A DNA stretch of 64,000 nucleotides from Paenibacillus alkalitolerans (lineage in GTDB: Bacteria; Bacillota; Bacilli; Paenibacillales; YIM-B00363): contig NZ_JAEMXM010000001.1 in NCBI RefSeq assembly GCF_016482785.1, positions 695,767 through 759,766 of the forward strand, written 5' to 3'. Of this stretch, positions 20,914 to 28,238 are shown piece after piece. Both the position numbers and the translations under genes were made by a program. Position 1 is the stretch's first letter. Every line of letters starts with the position of its first letter. The notes under the pieces are model-generated. The model had not been told where the DNA came from, did not search any database, and worked only from the letters and a program-made list of their open reading frames with translations.

Positions 20914-21900
20914 TTAAGATTGAGCCAACCGCTTCATCGCCCTGTACACTTTATCCGGATTAAGCATGAAGAAATCTTCCATTGGCGGACTGTAAGGCAT
21001 GGCGGGCACGTCGGGACCGCACAACCGCTTTACCGGTGCATCGAGCTCGAATAAACACTCCTCCGCAATAATCGCGGATACCTCTCCTCCAACACCTCCC
21101 TCTTTATTGTCCTCGTGGATGATCAACACTTTGCCGGTTTTTCGTGCAGCTTCCACAATAGCTTCCTTATCAAGCGGATAAAGTGTACGTAAATCTAATA
21201 TATGTGCGTTATACCCGTCCTCCGTTTGTAATTTTTCTGCCGCTTGCAATGCAAAATGTAAAGCGAGTCCAAACGAGATGACGGTGAGGTCGGAGCCATC
21301 CCGCTTTACTTCGGCCTTCCCGATCGGAACCGTATATGGCGCCTCCGGAACTTCGCCTTTAATTAACCGGTAACACTTCTTATGCTCAAGGAGCAAAACG
21401 GGGTCTTCATCACGTATTGCAGAAATTAAAAGTCCTTTGACATCATAGGGTGTGGAAGGTGCGACTACCTTAAGTCCCGGCGTGTTGCAAAACATCGCCT
21501 CGATGCTTTGCGAATGGTACAAAGCGCCGTGAACCCCTCCTCCCCAAGGAGCGCGAATGACAAGCGGACAAGTCCAATCTCCGTTGGACCGGTATCTCAT
21601 CTTCGCAGCCTCGCTGACGATCTGGTTCACGGCGGGCATAATGAAATCGGCAAACTGCATTTCTGCGACCGGCCTTAATCCGTAAGCGGCCGCGCCTATA
21701 GCGACGCCGACAATCGCGGACTCCGCCAGCGGAGTGTCGATTACCCGCGCTTCTCCGAATTCTTCATACAGACCTTGGGTTGCCCGAAAAACGCCGCCTT
21801 TTACACCCACATCTTCACCTAACACAAATACCTTTTCGTCGCGGCGCATCTCTTCGCGAAGCGCCCGGTTCACCGCTTCAATATATGAAATCAACGGCAT
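20914..21900 (-). CDS. bkdAB: branched-chain 2-oxo acid dehydrogenase E1 beta
   Basis: A 328-residue transketolase-fold subunit. The ATG at 21900 follows GGAGG and starts MPLISYIEAVNRALREEM, as in the family; the in-frame extension upstream is rejected. Visible segments: VFVLGEDVGVKGGVFRAT, the ring segment FADFIMPAVNQIVSEAAKMRYRSNG, the catalytic-face APWGGGVHGALYHSQSIEA and the C-terminal LIIHEDNKEGGVGGE. With E1 alpha it decarboxylates the 2-oxo acids of Val, Ile and Leu and passes the acyl group to E2. It lies 46 nt downstream of E1 alpha. Confidence 0.94.
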   Translation of the reverse strand: MPLISYIEAVNRALREEMRRDEKVFVLGEDVGVKGGVFRATQGLYEEFGEARVIDTPLAESAIVGVAIGAAAYGLRPVAEMQFADFIMPAVNQIVSEAAKMRYRSNGDWTCPLVIRAPWGGGVHGALYHSQSIEAMFCNTPGLKVVAPSTPYDVKGLLISAIRDEDPVLLLEHKKCYRLIKGEVPEAPYTVPIGKAEVKRDGSDLTVISFGLALHFALQAAEKLQTEDGYNAHILDLRTLYPLDKEAIVEAARKTGKVLIIHEDNKEGGVGGEVSAIIAEECLFELDAPVKRLCGPDVPAMPYSPPMEDFFMLNPDKVYRAMKRLAQS

Positions 21901-21946
21901 GATCCCGCCTCCTTGCTTAGTTTCGCGGACAACCTTCGGTTGCCTC

Positions 21947-22957
21947 CTAATCCGCATAAACATGCTTTAGGGCATCTTCCGGTTCCGGATATGGCGCTTG
22001 CTGCGCATATTCCGTAGCCTCATCGACTTCCTTGACGATCCGTTGAATAATCTCTCTTTCTTTCGATTCGTCCATTACTCCGGCGGATATTAAATATTGA
22101 GCAAAGAGCAGTATCGGATCGTTTCTTTTGGCTTCCTCCACCTCGCCTTTCGAACGGTAGCGGTCATCGTCATCCGAAGAGTGTGGAGTGATCCGTGTCG
22201 TCAGCGCCTCGATCAACGTCGGACCTTCTCCTCTCCTCGCTCTGTCTACAGCCTCTTTCATCACCCTGTACACTTCCAAAGGATAGCTTCCGTCTACCGT
22301 AACGCCCGGAAACCCGTATCCATTCGCCCTAGCCGCAATGCTTTCGCCCGCCACCTGCTTCGAAAGCGGTACCGAAATCGAGTACTTATTGTTTTGGCAG
22401 AAGAAGATCACCGGCAGCTTATGGACGCCCGCGAAGTTGGCCCCTTCATGAAAATCTCCTTGATTGCCCGAGCCTTCTCCGAAGGATACGTACGCAACAA
22501 GATCCTTGCCTTCCATCCTTCCCGCCAAAGCAAGACCGACCGCGTGCGGCACTTGGGTGGCGACGGGGCTGGAGCCCGTTAATATGCGGCGCTTCCTGCT
22601 TCCATAATGTCCCGGCATTTGCCGGCCGCCGCTGTTCGGATCCTCCGCTTTGCCGAAAGCGGACAGCATATGTTCCTTAGCAGTCATGCCGAATACGGTG
22701 ACGGCAGCCAAATCGCGATAATAAGGACAAAGGAAGTCCTTGTGTTTATCGAGCGCGAATACGGCTCCCGTTTGGGCGGCTTCTTGTCCTTGGCAGGAAA
22801 TGACAAAATGAATTTTGCCCGCGCGATTAAGCAGCCACATCCGTTCATCCAGCTTTCTGGCAAGCAGCATATAATAGTACATTTCCAGCACTTGTTCATC
22901 CGATAAACCCAAAGCTCTGTGTTTGATTTCGTTCCCGACAGGAACAGCATTGTTCAT
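21947..22957 (-). CDS. bkdAA: branched-chain 2-oxo acid dehydrogenase E1 alpha
   Basis: A 336-residue ThDP-dependent subunit and first gene of the operon. The ATG at 22957 has AAGGTG 6 nt upstream; a GTG three codons earlier (22966) is the alternative. The ThDP/Mg2+ motif is SFGEGSGNQGDFHEGANFAG, with the cofactor-closing NNKYSISVP. The flexible loop TTRITPHSSDDDDRYRS corresponds to the region phosphorylated in mammalian E1 but here only gates the active site. A terminator of the neighbouring gene and a predicted operator pair lie upstream (22987-23104), so transcription of the ten-gene operon should begin here. Confidence 0.94.
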   Translation of the reverse strand: MNNAVPVGNEIKHRALGLSDEQVLEMYYYMLLARKLDERMWLLNRAGKIHFVISCQGQEAAQTGAVFALDKHKDFLCPYYRDLAAVTVFGMTAKEHMLSAFGKAEDPNSGGRQMPGHYGSRKRRILTGSSPVATQVPHAVGLALAGRMEGKDLVAYVSFGEGSGNQGDFHEGANFAGVHKLPVIFFCQNNKYSISVPLSKQVAGESIAARANGYGFPGVTVDGSYPLEVYRVMKEAVDRARRGEGPTLIEALTTRITPHSSDDDDRYRSKGEVEEAKRNDPILLFAQYLISAGVMDESKEREIIQRIVKEVDEATEYAQQAPYPEPEDALKHVYAD

Positions 22958-22986
22958 GTGCTTCACCTTCCCCGGTGATTTTTCAG

Positions 22987-23020
22987 TGGTCTAATCAATT
23001 TTAGAATTGGTCTTACCAAT
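22987..23020. promoter_or_regulatory. predicted FadR/FCD-type operator pair before the bkd-mmg operon
   Basis: ATTGGTCTTACCAAT at 23006-23020 is a perfect dyad with a 3-nt spacer and matches the TTGGT-n3-ACCAA form bound by FCD-type GntR regulators such as PdhR. A weaker copy, TGGTCTAATCA, lies at 22987-22997. The dyad centres (22992 and 23013) are 21 bp apart, about two helical turns. On the minus strand TAGGAT, just upstream of the perfect dyad, could be a -10 box, which would place the operator at the transcription start. Confidence 0.65.
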
Positions 23021-23063
23021 ATCCTATGCTGCTGCTTCGCTATCAGTAATAGGGTAAAATAAA

Positions 23064-23105
23064 AAAAGCAGCCGTTACAGGAGAACCTGCAATAACTGCT
23101 TTTTG
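23064..23105 (-). terminator. intrinsic terminator after the DUF4091 gene
   Basis: An imperfect hairpin pairs AGCAG...CAGG with CCTG...CTGCT around an AGAA loop. On the minus strand it is followed by a run of seven T. It separates the DUF4091 gene from the bkd-mmg operon promoter. Confidence 0.75.
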
Positions 23106-23119
23106 CATGAACTGCATTG

Positions 23120-24778
23120 TCAATCATTCGGCTGTATGTCCGATATCGCGCGATTAATTCGCTCTCTAGTTTTCAGCAGCCGGCCGGCATCCGTCGGATA
23201 TTGTTCAAACGTAATATCGCCGCCCGCTTCTTCATGTATCAATTCAAGCGTCTTTTCTTTGCCTATATATGATTCAAGCAGCTGCAGCGCACGCAAATCC
23301 TGCAGCGCTTCATAGAAAACTTCCATTCTGATCGATTCAATGGGACCGTCTCCCCCTGGATATACGAGAAAAGCGTCACCGGAAGGAAAGGCATGCATCG
23401 CATCGGTCACTTTGAACGGATCGACCGGTTTGCGCGAGTATTGCGAATACCAGAAATTGTATCCCCAGTGAAGGAAGCCGGCAATGTCATACTTGTACAA
23501 TTGCATTCCAATAATCCGGTTGCGTGACGACGGAAAGCAGAAGAAGCGATTTGAAACTTTCTTAAATTGCGAACAACAATAATATGTCCACAAGTCAGGC
23601 ACTTTGTTCTCCAGAAAAGAATCCATATGGTTGCTTGCGGGAATGGGCCGCTCCACCAGCCCCTTCCGATAAAATTCGTAATCTGACAGCGCGTCGATAA
23701 TCGGAAAACCGTCCAAATGTTTTCTTATTATTGCGCTTGCGCTTCGATATGAATCAATATGGGATATATTCGGTTCGTCCGATATATGGAAATAACTGTA
23801 CGATTCTATGTTATGTTTCTTTATGTAATCCACCAGCGCGGGAAGAAATTGGCCCAGGAAGTTTTTATACTCTTCTCCCGACGCGTCCGTCTCCCAACCG
23901 AATATTTTTTTGCTCTCTCCGTTTTCCGTTGCTATGATTTTTGGAGCGTGTTTCGCCCCCCACTGGGTAAACAGGTGCGAAAATTCAAAGTACTCGATGC
24001 CTTTACTTCTGCTTAGTTCGATCCATCGGGTCAGCTTATCAAAGCCGAACCGGTACGTTTCACCCGTCTTCTCGACATCGACAAGCTGTACGGTGGGGCG
24101 CTCACCGCCTACAGCCGTATCTAGCGGCGGTGTGAACAGCGGAGTCAAGATCATGTTCAAGCCATGCTTGACAGCAGTCTGTATGTATTTGCCGATCATT
24201 TCCCAATGCTGTTCGCTGAACACGTCATATCGGTAGTAAGTTGCAATACAGTCCGTATGGAACCACTCCGTATGAATGAGACGCTGATTCGGCAGCTGCG
24301 CCGGAATGACTTCAAGCTCGAACCGCTCTGTCGCCAAAGTCTCGCCTGATGCCGTATCAAAGACGATCTTAATCGCATGAACGCCAGGATCCGTGTCCGC
24401 ATTAACTTCCACTGTCACCCACACGCAGCGCCATTGTTTCGGTAAAGCGGTAATTCCATCGGAATCGATCGGATATAGCGGATCCGGATAAAGACCCGGT
24501 GCGGACCGTAAGATGTTCTCGTCATGACCGGAGTATATAGGCATTTCCGACGGAACCAACCCGACGGTTCGGACCGTAATCAAGTCCGTCAAATCGGACT
24601 CAATCCGTACTCTTAATTGTTTCATTATTGCGTTGGAACGGAATGCGACCTGAAATGAGAATGTTTCGTTTCGCAACGCAGAGAACTTATTGAACGGAGC
24701 ATCTTTCAACTCCTCGTCGGGAAAAACTTTCGAAAGAGAACTCAAACACCTGGTTTCAAGAAACGCTTCTTCCGCCAT
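23120..24778 (-). CDS. DUF4091 domain protein (putative glycoside hydrolase-like)
   Basis: A 552-residue cytoplasmic protein (no signal peptide). It has an N-terminal beta-rich region (about 1-160; NETFSFQVAFRSN, WVTVEVNADTDPGVHAIKI) and a TIM-barrel-like middle with TEWFHTDCIATYYRYDVFSEQHW and HISDEPN near residue 340. The C-terminal DUF4091 segment includes GFLHWGYNFWYS, FLVYPGGDGPIESIRMEVFYEALQDLRAL. This layout matches DUF4091 proteins, often annotated as glycoside hydrolase-like and found in Firmicute sugar clusters. The acid in SDEPN may be catalytic (inference). It lies 23 nt after an ABC ATPase gene. Confidence 0.85.
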   Translation of the reverse strand: MAEEAFLETRCLSSLSKVFPDEELKDAPFNKFSALRNETFSFQVAFRSNAIMKQLRVRIESDLTDLITVRTVGLVPSEMPIYSGHDENILRSAPGLYPDPLYPIDSDGITALPKQWRCVWVTVEVNADTDPGVHAIKIVFDTASGETLATERFELEVIPAQLPNQRLIHTEWFHTDCIATYYRYDVFSEQHWEMIGKYIQTAVKHGLNMILTPLFTPPLDTAVGGERPTVQLVDVEKTGETYRFGFDKLTRWIELSRSKGIEYFEFSHLFTQWGAKHAPKIIATENGESKKIFGWETDASGEEYKNFLGQFLPALVDYIKKHNIESYSYFHISDEPNISHIDSYRSASAIIRKHLDGFPIIDALSDYEFYRKGLVERPIPASNHMDSFLENKVPDLWTYYCCSQFKKVSNRFFCFPSSRNRIIGMQLYKYDIAGFLHWGYNFWYSQYSRKPVDPFKVTDAMHAFPSGDAFLVYPGGDGPIESIRMEVFYEALQDLRALQLLESYIGKEKTLELIHEEAGGDITFEQYPTDAGRLLKTRERINRAISDIQPND

Positions 24779-24801
24779 CCCTCATTCCCCCTAGCTTAAC
24801 A

Positions 24802-25533
24802 CTACTGAATCTTATGCTTCTCGGCGGACGTCAGCCGTCTTCCGCTCACATCCAAAGCGATTTTTCCATTGTCCAAACCGATGATCCGGGAGGAATATTT
24901 TTCAGCCATTTCGATATTCTGAAATACACATATGACTAAGATGTTTTCATGTTTACAAAGCTGTTTCAAATCCTCCAACACTCGTTCCGCCGAATGCGGA
25001 TCAAGATTGGATACGGGGTCGTCAGCTATAATGATTCTTGCTCCCCGGCCAAGCGCCCTGGCGATCGCCACCCGCTGCTTCTCGCCGCCGCTCATCGTGT
25101 CGATTTTCTGAAACGCTTGGTCAAGCAGCCCAACTTTTTGCAAGAAATCCATAGCGCGGGTGTATTCATCCTCCGACGGTTTGCCGCCGAGCAGCAGACG
25201 CCAGAAAGAAAACTGGCGGAATCGCCCGCTAATTACATTGCGAAATGCCGTCTGCTTTCCATTGAGCTGCGGCGAGGAATCTATAAATGCCCAATCTTTG
25301 CTTAACTTCCAGCGAGTAAACCACGACTGATTCATTTCATAATTGACGCCTTTATATAACAGATTCCCTTCATCCCATTGTTCCTTTAACCCTAAGCAGC
25401 GTACTAATGTGCTTTTTCCGCTGCCGCTTCCTCCGACGATTGCAACGAATTGTCCGGATTCCACATGCAGATCAATCCCATTGAGAACAACCGCGTCTCC
25501 ATATTTTTTAACCAATTTTCTAACGGTGAGCAT
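24802..25533 (-). CDS. PhnC-like ABC transporter ATP-binding protein (orphan)
   Basis: A 243-residue ABC ATPase with Walker A GGSGSGKST, signature MSGGEKQRVAIARALG and Walker B IIIADDPVSNLDP. The Asp-Pro-Val-Ser-Asn-Leu-Asp reading of the D-loop and overall length resemble phosphonate-type (PhnC) ATPases. Unusually, the residue after the Walker B Asp is Asp rather than the catalytic Glu. There is no permease or binding-protein gene next to it. The only operon partner is the DUF4091 gene 23 nt downstream. Transport partners may be encoded elsewhere, or the ATPase may act on another complex. Confidence 0.85.
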   Translation of the reverse strand: MLTVRKLVKKYGDAVVLNGIDLHVESGQFVAIVGGSGSGKSTLVRCLGLKEQWDEGNLLYKGVNYEMNQSWFTRWKLSKDWAFIDSSPQLNGKQTAFRNVISGRFRQFSFWRLLLGGKPSEDEYTRAMDFLQKVGLLDQAFQKIDTMSGGEKQRVAIARALGRGARIIIADDPVSNLDPHSAERVLEDLKQLCKHENILVICVFQNIEMAEKYSSRIIGLDNGKIALDVSGRRLTSAEKHKIQ

Positions 25534-25671
25534 GGTCGATGACTCCTTTGTAATTATTGCAGGCTTGTCTCATTTGATTATAACATTGAAATTCATGAAG
25601 TTTTATGCAGTAATGGATTATTTCAATGTTGAAACCAAACCTTCCTTTTTTCGCGGTCTTATTTTCTCAAT
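25534..25671. other. intergenic stretch without a recognisable gene
   Basis: The region upstream of the PhnC-like gene is AT-rich and should contain its promoter. I see no RNA gene or clear operator. With the following remnant it makes up a 457-nt stretch lacking an intact gene. Confidence 0.5.
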
Positions 25672-25958
25672 ATGGATATAAGCACGGGAGCATCAGGTAC
25701 AAACCGAATATGCTGTACTACTTCAGGAAAGGAGCTGGCTTTCGCATGGCAAGAACTTATCGCGCTTCACAGACCGTCCCCCGCTGTTCAAGATTTTGCA
25801 GAAACGTCTGCAACCGTCTCTTCATCTTTGGCCGGCGACAATGCATTAGAGACTGTCTGAATTGCGCCGGATTAGTGGGAGGATTTCCAAGATCGCGAAC
25901 ATCCTCGATATCAAGATCTCATTCATGCAACTGCAAGAAACGGTAATTATAACTCAAG
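25672..25958 (+). pseudogene. possible decayed gene fragment with two in-frame stops
   Basis: The frame beginning MDISTGASGTNRICC reads like ordinary protein through ELAFAWQELIALHRPSP and ends at TGA after NALETV. The same frame continues IAPD-TAG-WEDFQDREHPRYQDLIHATARNGN. Both stops (TGA, TAG) are one C-to-T transition away from CGA and CAG. The composition after the stops still looks coding, which suggests recent decay. I do not recognise the family. A Cys/Arg-rich ORF in another frame (25746-25946) seems to be a shadow. Confidence 0.35.
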
Positions 25959-25960
25959 CA

Positions 25961-25989
25961 AAAAGGCGGGCATTGGAAGCCCGCCTTTT
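25961..25989 (-). terminator. intrinsic terminator
   Basis: A perfect 11-bp stem (AAAAGGCGGGC and GCCCGCCTTTT) with a 7-nt loop. On the minus strand it is followed by T-rich sequence directly after the lipoprotein gene stop at 25991. Confidence 0.85.
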
Positions 25990-25990
25990 G

Positions 25991-26440
25991 CTAGCCGCCA
26001 AGTTGTTCGAACTGTTGGAGCAGCAATGTCATTCTGCTTATGGTGTCCAATATTTCCGCTCCTCTTAACTGCTCCAGTTCGGTTATGCCGTCGTTAATTT
26101 TTCCCAGATACGTGTCGATTTCTCCAATCAGCTTCTCATTGTATCCGACGAGTTCGCGATGAATGTCATTCGCAACAGCGGGAACGTCTATTCCGTTAAA
26201 GTTTGTGATGTCCTCACGAAGCTGTTCGAGCTGAGTGACTAGCGTTTGGCGGGCTTCTTCGCTTAAAACCGCTTGCTCGACCATCGAAGGAAATTGCTCC
26301 GAGAACGATTGAGCGTTTGTAATTAATTTTGTAGCTTCACTTACATAGTCAATCGTGTTATTCACTTCCGAGACGATCGAACAACCGGATAATAAAGTAA
26401 CACAAATTGCAAGAACACAGACAAGACGATATTTATTCAC
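25991..26440 (-). CDS. small lipoprotein, DUF6376-like
   Basis: A 149-residue protein. The GTG start at 26440, 9 nt after GGAGG, gives a lipoprotein signal NKYRLVCVLAICVTLLSGC with the lipobox Cys near residue 20. Longer in-frame starts would bury the signal. The mature part is almost all helical and acidic: SEVNNTIDYVSEATKLITNA, QLEQLREDITNFNGIDVP, and HRELVGYNEKLIGEIDTYL. This pattern matches DUF6376 lipoproteins of Bacillaceae and Paenibacillaceae; their function is unknown. It is monocistronic with its own terminator. Confidence 0.8.
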   Translation of the reverse strand: MNKYRLVCVLAICVTLLSGCSIVSEVNNTIDYVSEATKLITNAQSFSEQFPSMVEQAVLSEEARQTLVTQLEQLREDITNFNGIDVPAVANDIHRELVGYNEKLIGEIDTYLGKINDGITELEQLRGAEILDTISRMTLLLQQFEQLGG

Positions 26441-26594
26441 TCTCTCCAACCTCCGAAATGAGCTATACCACTTATTACTTTGTATACGGGGTGTTGGTTT
26501 CAAAAATCATCGAATAAATCTGTCACTCTAGAACTAACCTCCTAATAAGTGTAGAATACGTAAATAGATGACTCAACAAGAGAGGATCGACAAA

Positions 26595-27866
26595 GTGGGA
26601 AACTCGCGTCAGCTCGTACGCGTTTATATTATAAACCAATCTTTGCATTGGTTTATTATCGGAATGCTCATACCGGTGATAACATTATTCAAGCTTGAAA
26701 AAGGAATGAACCTGCTGGAAATTGGTTGGATCGCCGCATGCTATTCCGCAACTGTGATGCTGCTGGAACTGCCTACCGGCGGTTTATCGGATGCGCTAGG
26801 CAGGAAAAGGGTTTATCTGATCTCCCTCGTCATATTGTTCATTTCGTGTTTTTTTCTACTAATCTCTTGGAACTTTATTACACTGGCGATAGGCACCGTA
26901 TTATTCGGGCTTGCAAGAGCTCTATCATCCGGGTCAATCGACGCGTGGTTTGTGGACGAATACAACAGAATGGAACCCGACGGAGATTTGCAATCAAAAT
27001 TGGCCAAAGCCGGTATATATATTCCCCTTGCTCTCGGATTGAGCGCGTTGATTGGCGGAATTTTGCCTGATTTACTGGGAACGAGGACAGTAAATTTAGG
27101 TGCCGGCATCTATTCTATTAATTTTATAGTAATGGGTGTAATGCTCATTGTTCAGTATATTATTACAAAGATAAATGTTATTGAAATAGCGCATACTTCC
27201 CGTTCTTCCAAAATACTTGACGGATTCAAACGATTGCCGGTTGTCATCTCCCACTCTATTCAATACGGTTTCAAAGACACGGCGGTACTTATGATGCTAT
27301 TATCTGTGTTCGCATGGGGATTTGCCTTTGTCGGACTGGAAGATTATTGGCAACCGCAAGTGAAGGGAATGCTCGGCGATAAAGAAACCGCAAACACTTG
27401 GATCTACGGTTTGCTTACAGCCGGATACTTTCTCTCGGCTTCTGTCGGAAGTTTGTTGATTAGCTCATTTTCCAGCAGATTGACTTTACAGACTCCGACA
27501 CTCCTCTTTTTACTCCGGTTGTTGTTGGGATGCTTATTTTTCGTGTTGGCTTTGCAAAACAATATCCCGGGCTTTGCCGTCTTCTATCTTATACTGTTTA
27601 TGGTTAACGGATTGGCGGGCGCCCCCGGTCAGGCACTGTTCAACAATCAACTGAAGGAAGAAAACCGGTCGACGATGCAGTCGCTTTACTCATTTTTCAT
27701 GCAGTCCGGAGCGCTTGCCGGAGGCATCGTTCACGGTTACGTCGCATTCCATTACTCGGTCTCAACGGCTTGGTTTGCGGCGGCGGCGGTGTTGGCGCTT
27801 TCAAGTTTCACGTATTTAAAAATACCGGAAAAAATCTCAATCAAGGAGGAAACGGCAAATGTCTAA
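26595..27866 (+). CDS. major facilitator superfamily transporter
   Basis: A 423-residue protein with 12 predicted membrane helices. MFS motif A is present between helices 2 and 3 as GGLSDALGRKRV, and LPTGGLSD is typical of Firmicute drug-efflux-like permeases. I favour the GTG at 26595, which has AGAGG upstream. An ATG nine codons earlier (26568) lacks a ribosome binding site but remains possible. There is no neighbouring regulator or biosynthetic gene to suggest a substrate. A short 47-codon ORF overlapping its 3' end is probably not real. Confidence 0.88.
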   Translation: MGNSRQLVRVYIINQSLHWFIIGMLIPVITLFKLEKGMNLLEIGWIAACYSATVMLLELPTGGLSDALGRKRVYLISLVILFISCFFLLISWNFITLAIGTVLFGLARALSSGSIDAWFVDEYNRMEPDGDLQSKLAKAGIYIPLALGLSALIGGILPDLLGTRTVNLGAGIYSINFIVMGVMLIVQYIITKINVIEIAHTSRSSKILDGFKRLPVVISHSIQYGFKDTAVLMMLLSVFAWGFAFVGLEDYWQPQVKGMLGDKETANTWIYGLLTAGYFLSASVGSLLISSFSSRLTLQTPTLLFLLRLLLGCLFFVLALQNNIPGFAVFYLILFMVNGLAGAPGQALFNNQLKEENRSTMQSLYSFFMQSGALAGGIVHGYVAFHYSVSTAWFAAAAVLALSSFTYLKIPEKISIKEETANV

Positions 27867-27971
27867 AAGAAGAGTGGATCGAATTTTTCCAAAGATAAGT
27901 AGCCGTCTTCTAGATAAATTAAGAGGACGGGCTCTGCATCTGCAAGGCACCGTCCTTCATTGCAATATGAC

Positions 27972-28196
27972 TCAATCCGAAAGCTTTAATCGCCCGATCT
28001 GACTGCATTCTTCCGCGAACCATACGGCACCGACCGGACCGGCATTTGCCGACGGAATTGGAAACTCCCTAATGTCACCGTCTACCGTAATTCGGCCGAT
28101 TCGATTGCTCTGATTTTCGGTAAACCATAAGGCCCCATCCGCGCCCGTTGTAATAAATGACGGATAACATGCTTCCAAAGGAATTTTTCTTGTCAT
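27972..28196 (-). pseudogene. remnant of a virginiamycin B lyase-like beta-propeller gene
   Basis: Seventy-four codons contain one and a half blades of the Vgb/SMP-30-type propeller: [37 protein letters not shown], then, after an abrupt junction at [26 protein letters not shown]. Intact Vgb proteins are about 300 residues with seven such repeats. The junction looks like an internal deletion. No ribosome binding site is obvious before the ATG. It is probably non-functional. Confidence 0.6.
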
Positions 28197-28238
28197 TCAA
28201 CCAAATATCCGGTTGATAGCCGGTTTACCGCGTCCGGT

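Noticed and set aside
22987-23105. Small RNA or riboswitch upstream of the bkd operon
   Set aside because: The structure is explained by a terminator of the upstream gene and an operator dyad; no aptamer motif was seen.
25746-25946. 67-codon Cys/Arg-rich plus-strand ORF preceded by GGAAAGGAG
   Set aside because: Composition is not protein-like, and it overlaps a better coding frame carrying two stops.
27859-28002. 47-codon ORF overlapping the end of the MFS gene
   Set aside because: No similarity recognised, and it runs through intergenic sequence into the Vgb remnant on the opposite strand.
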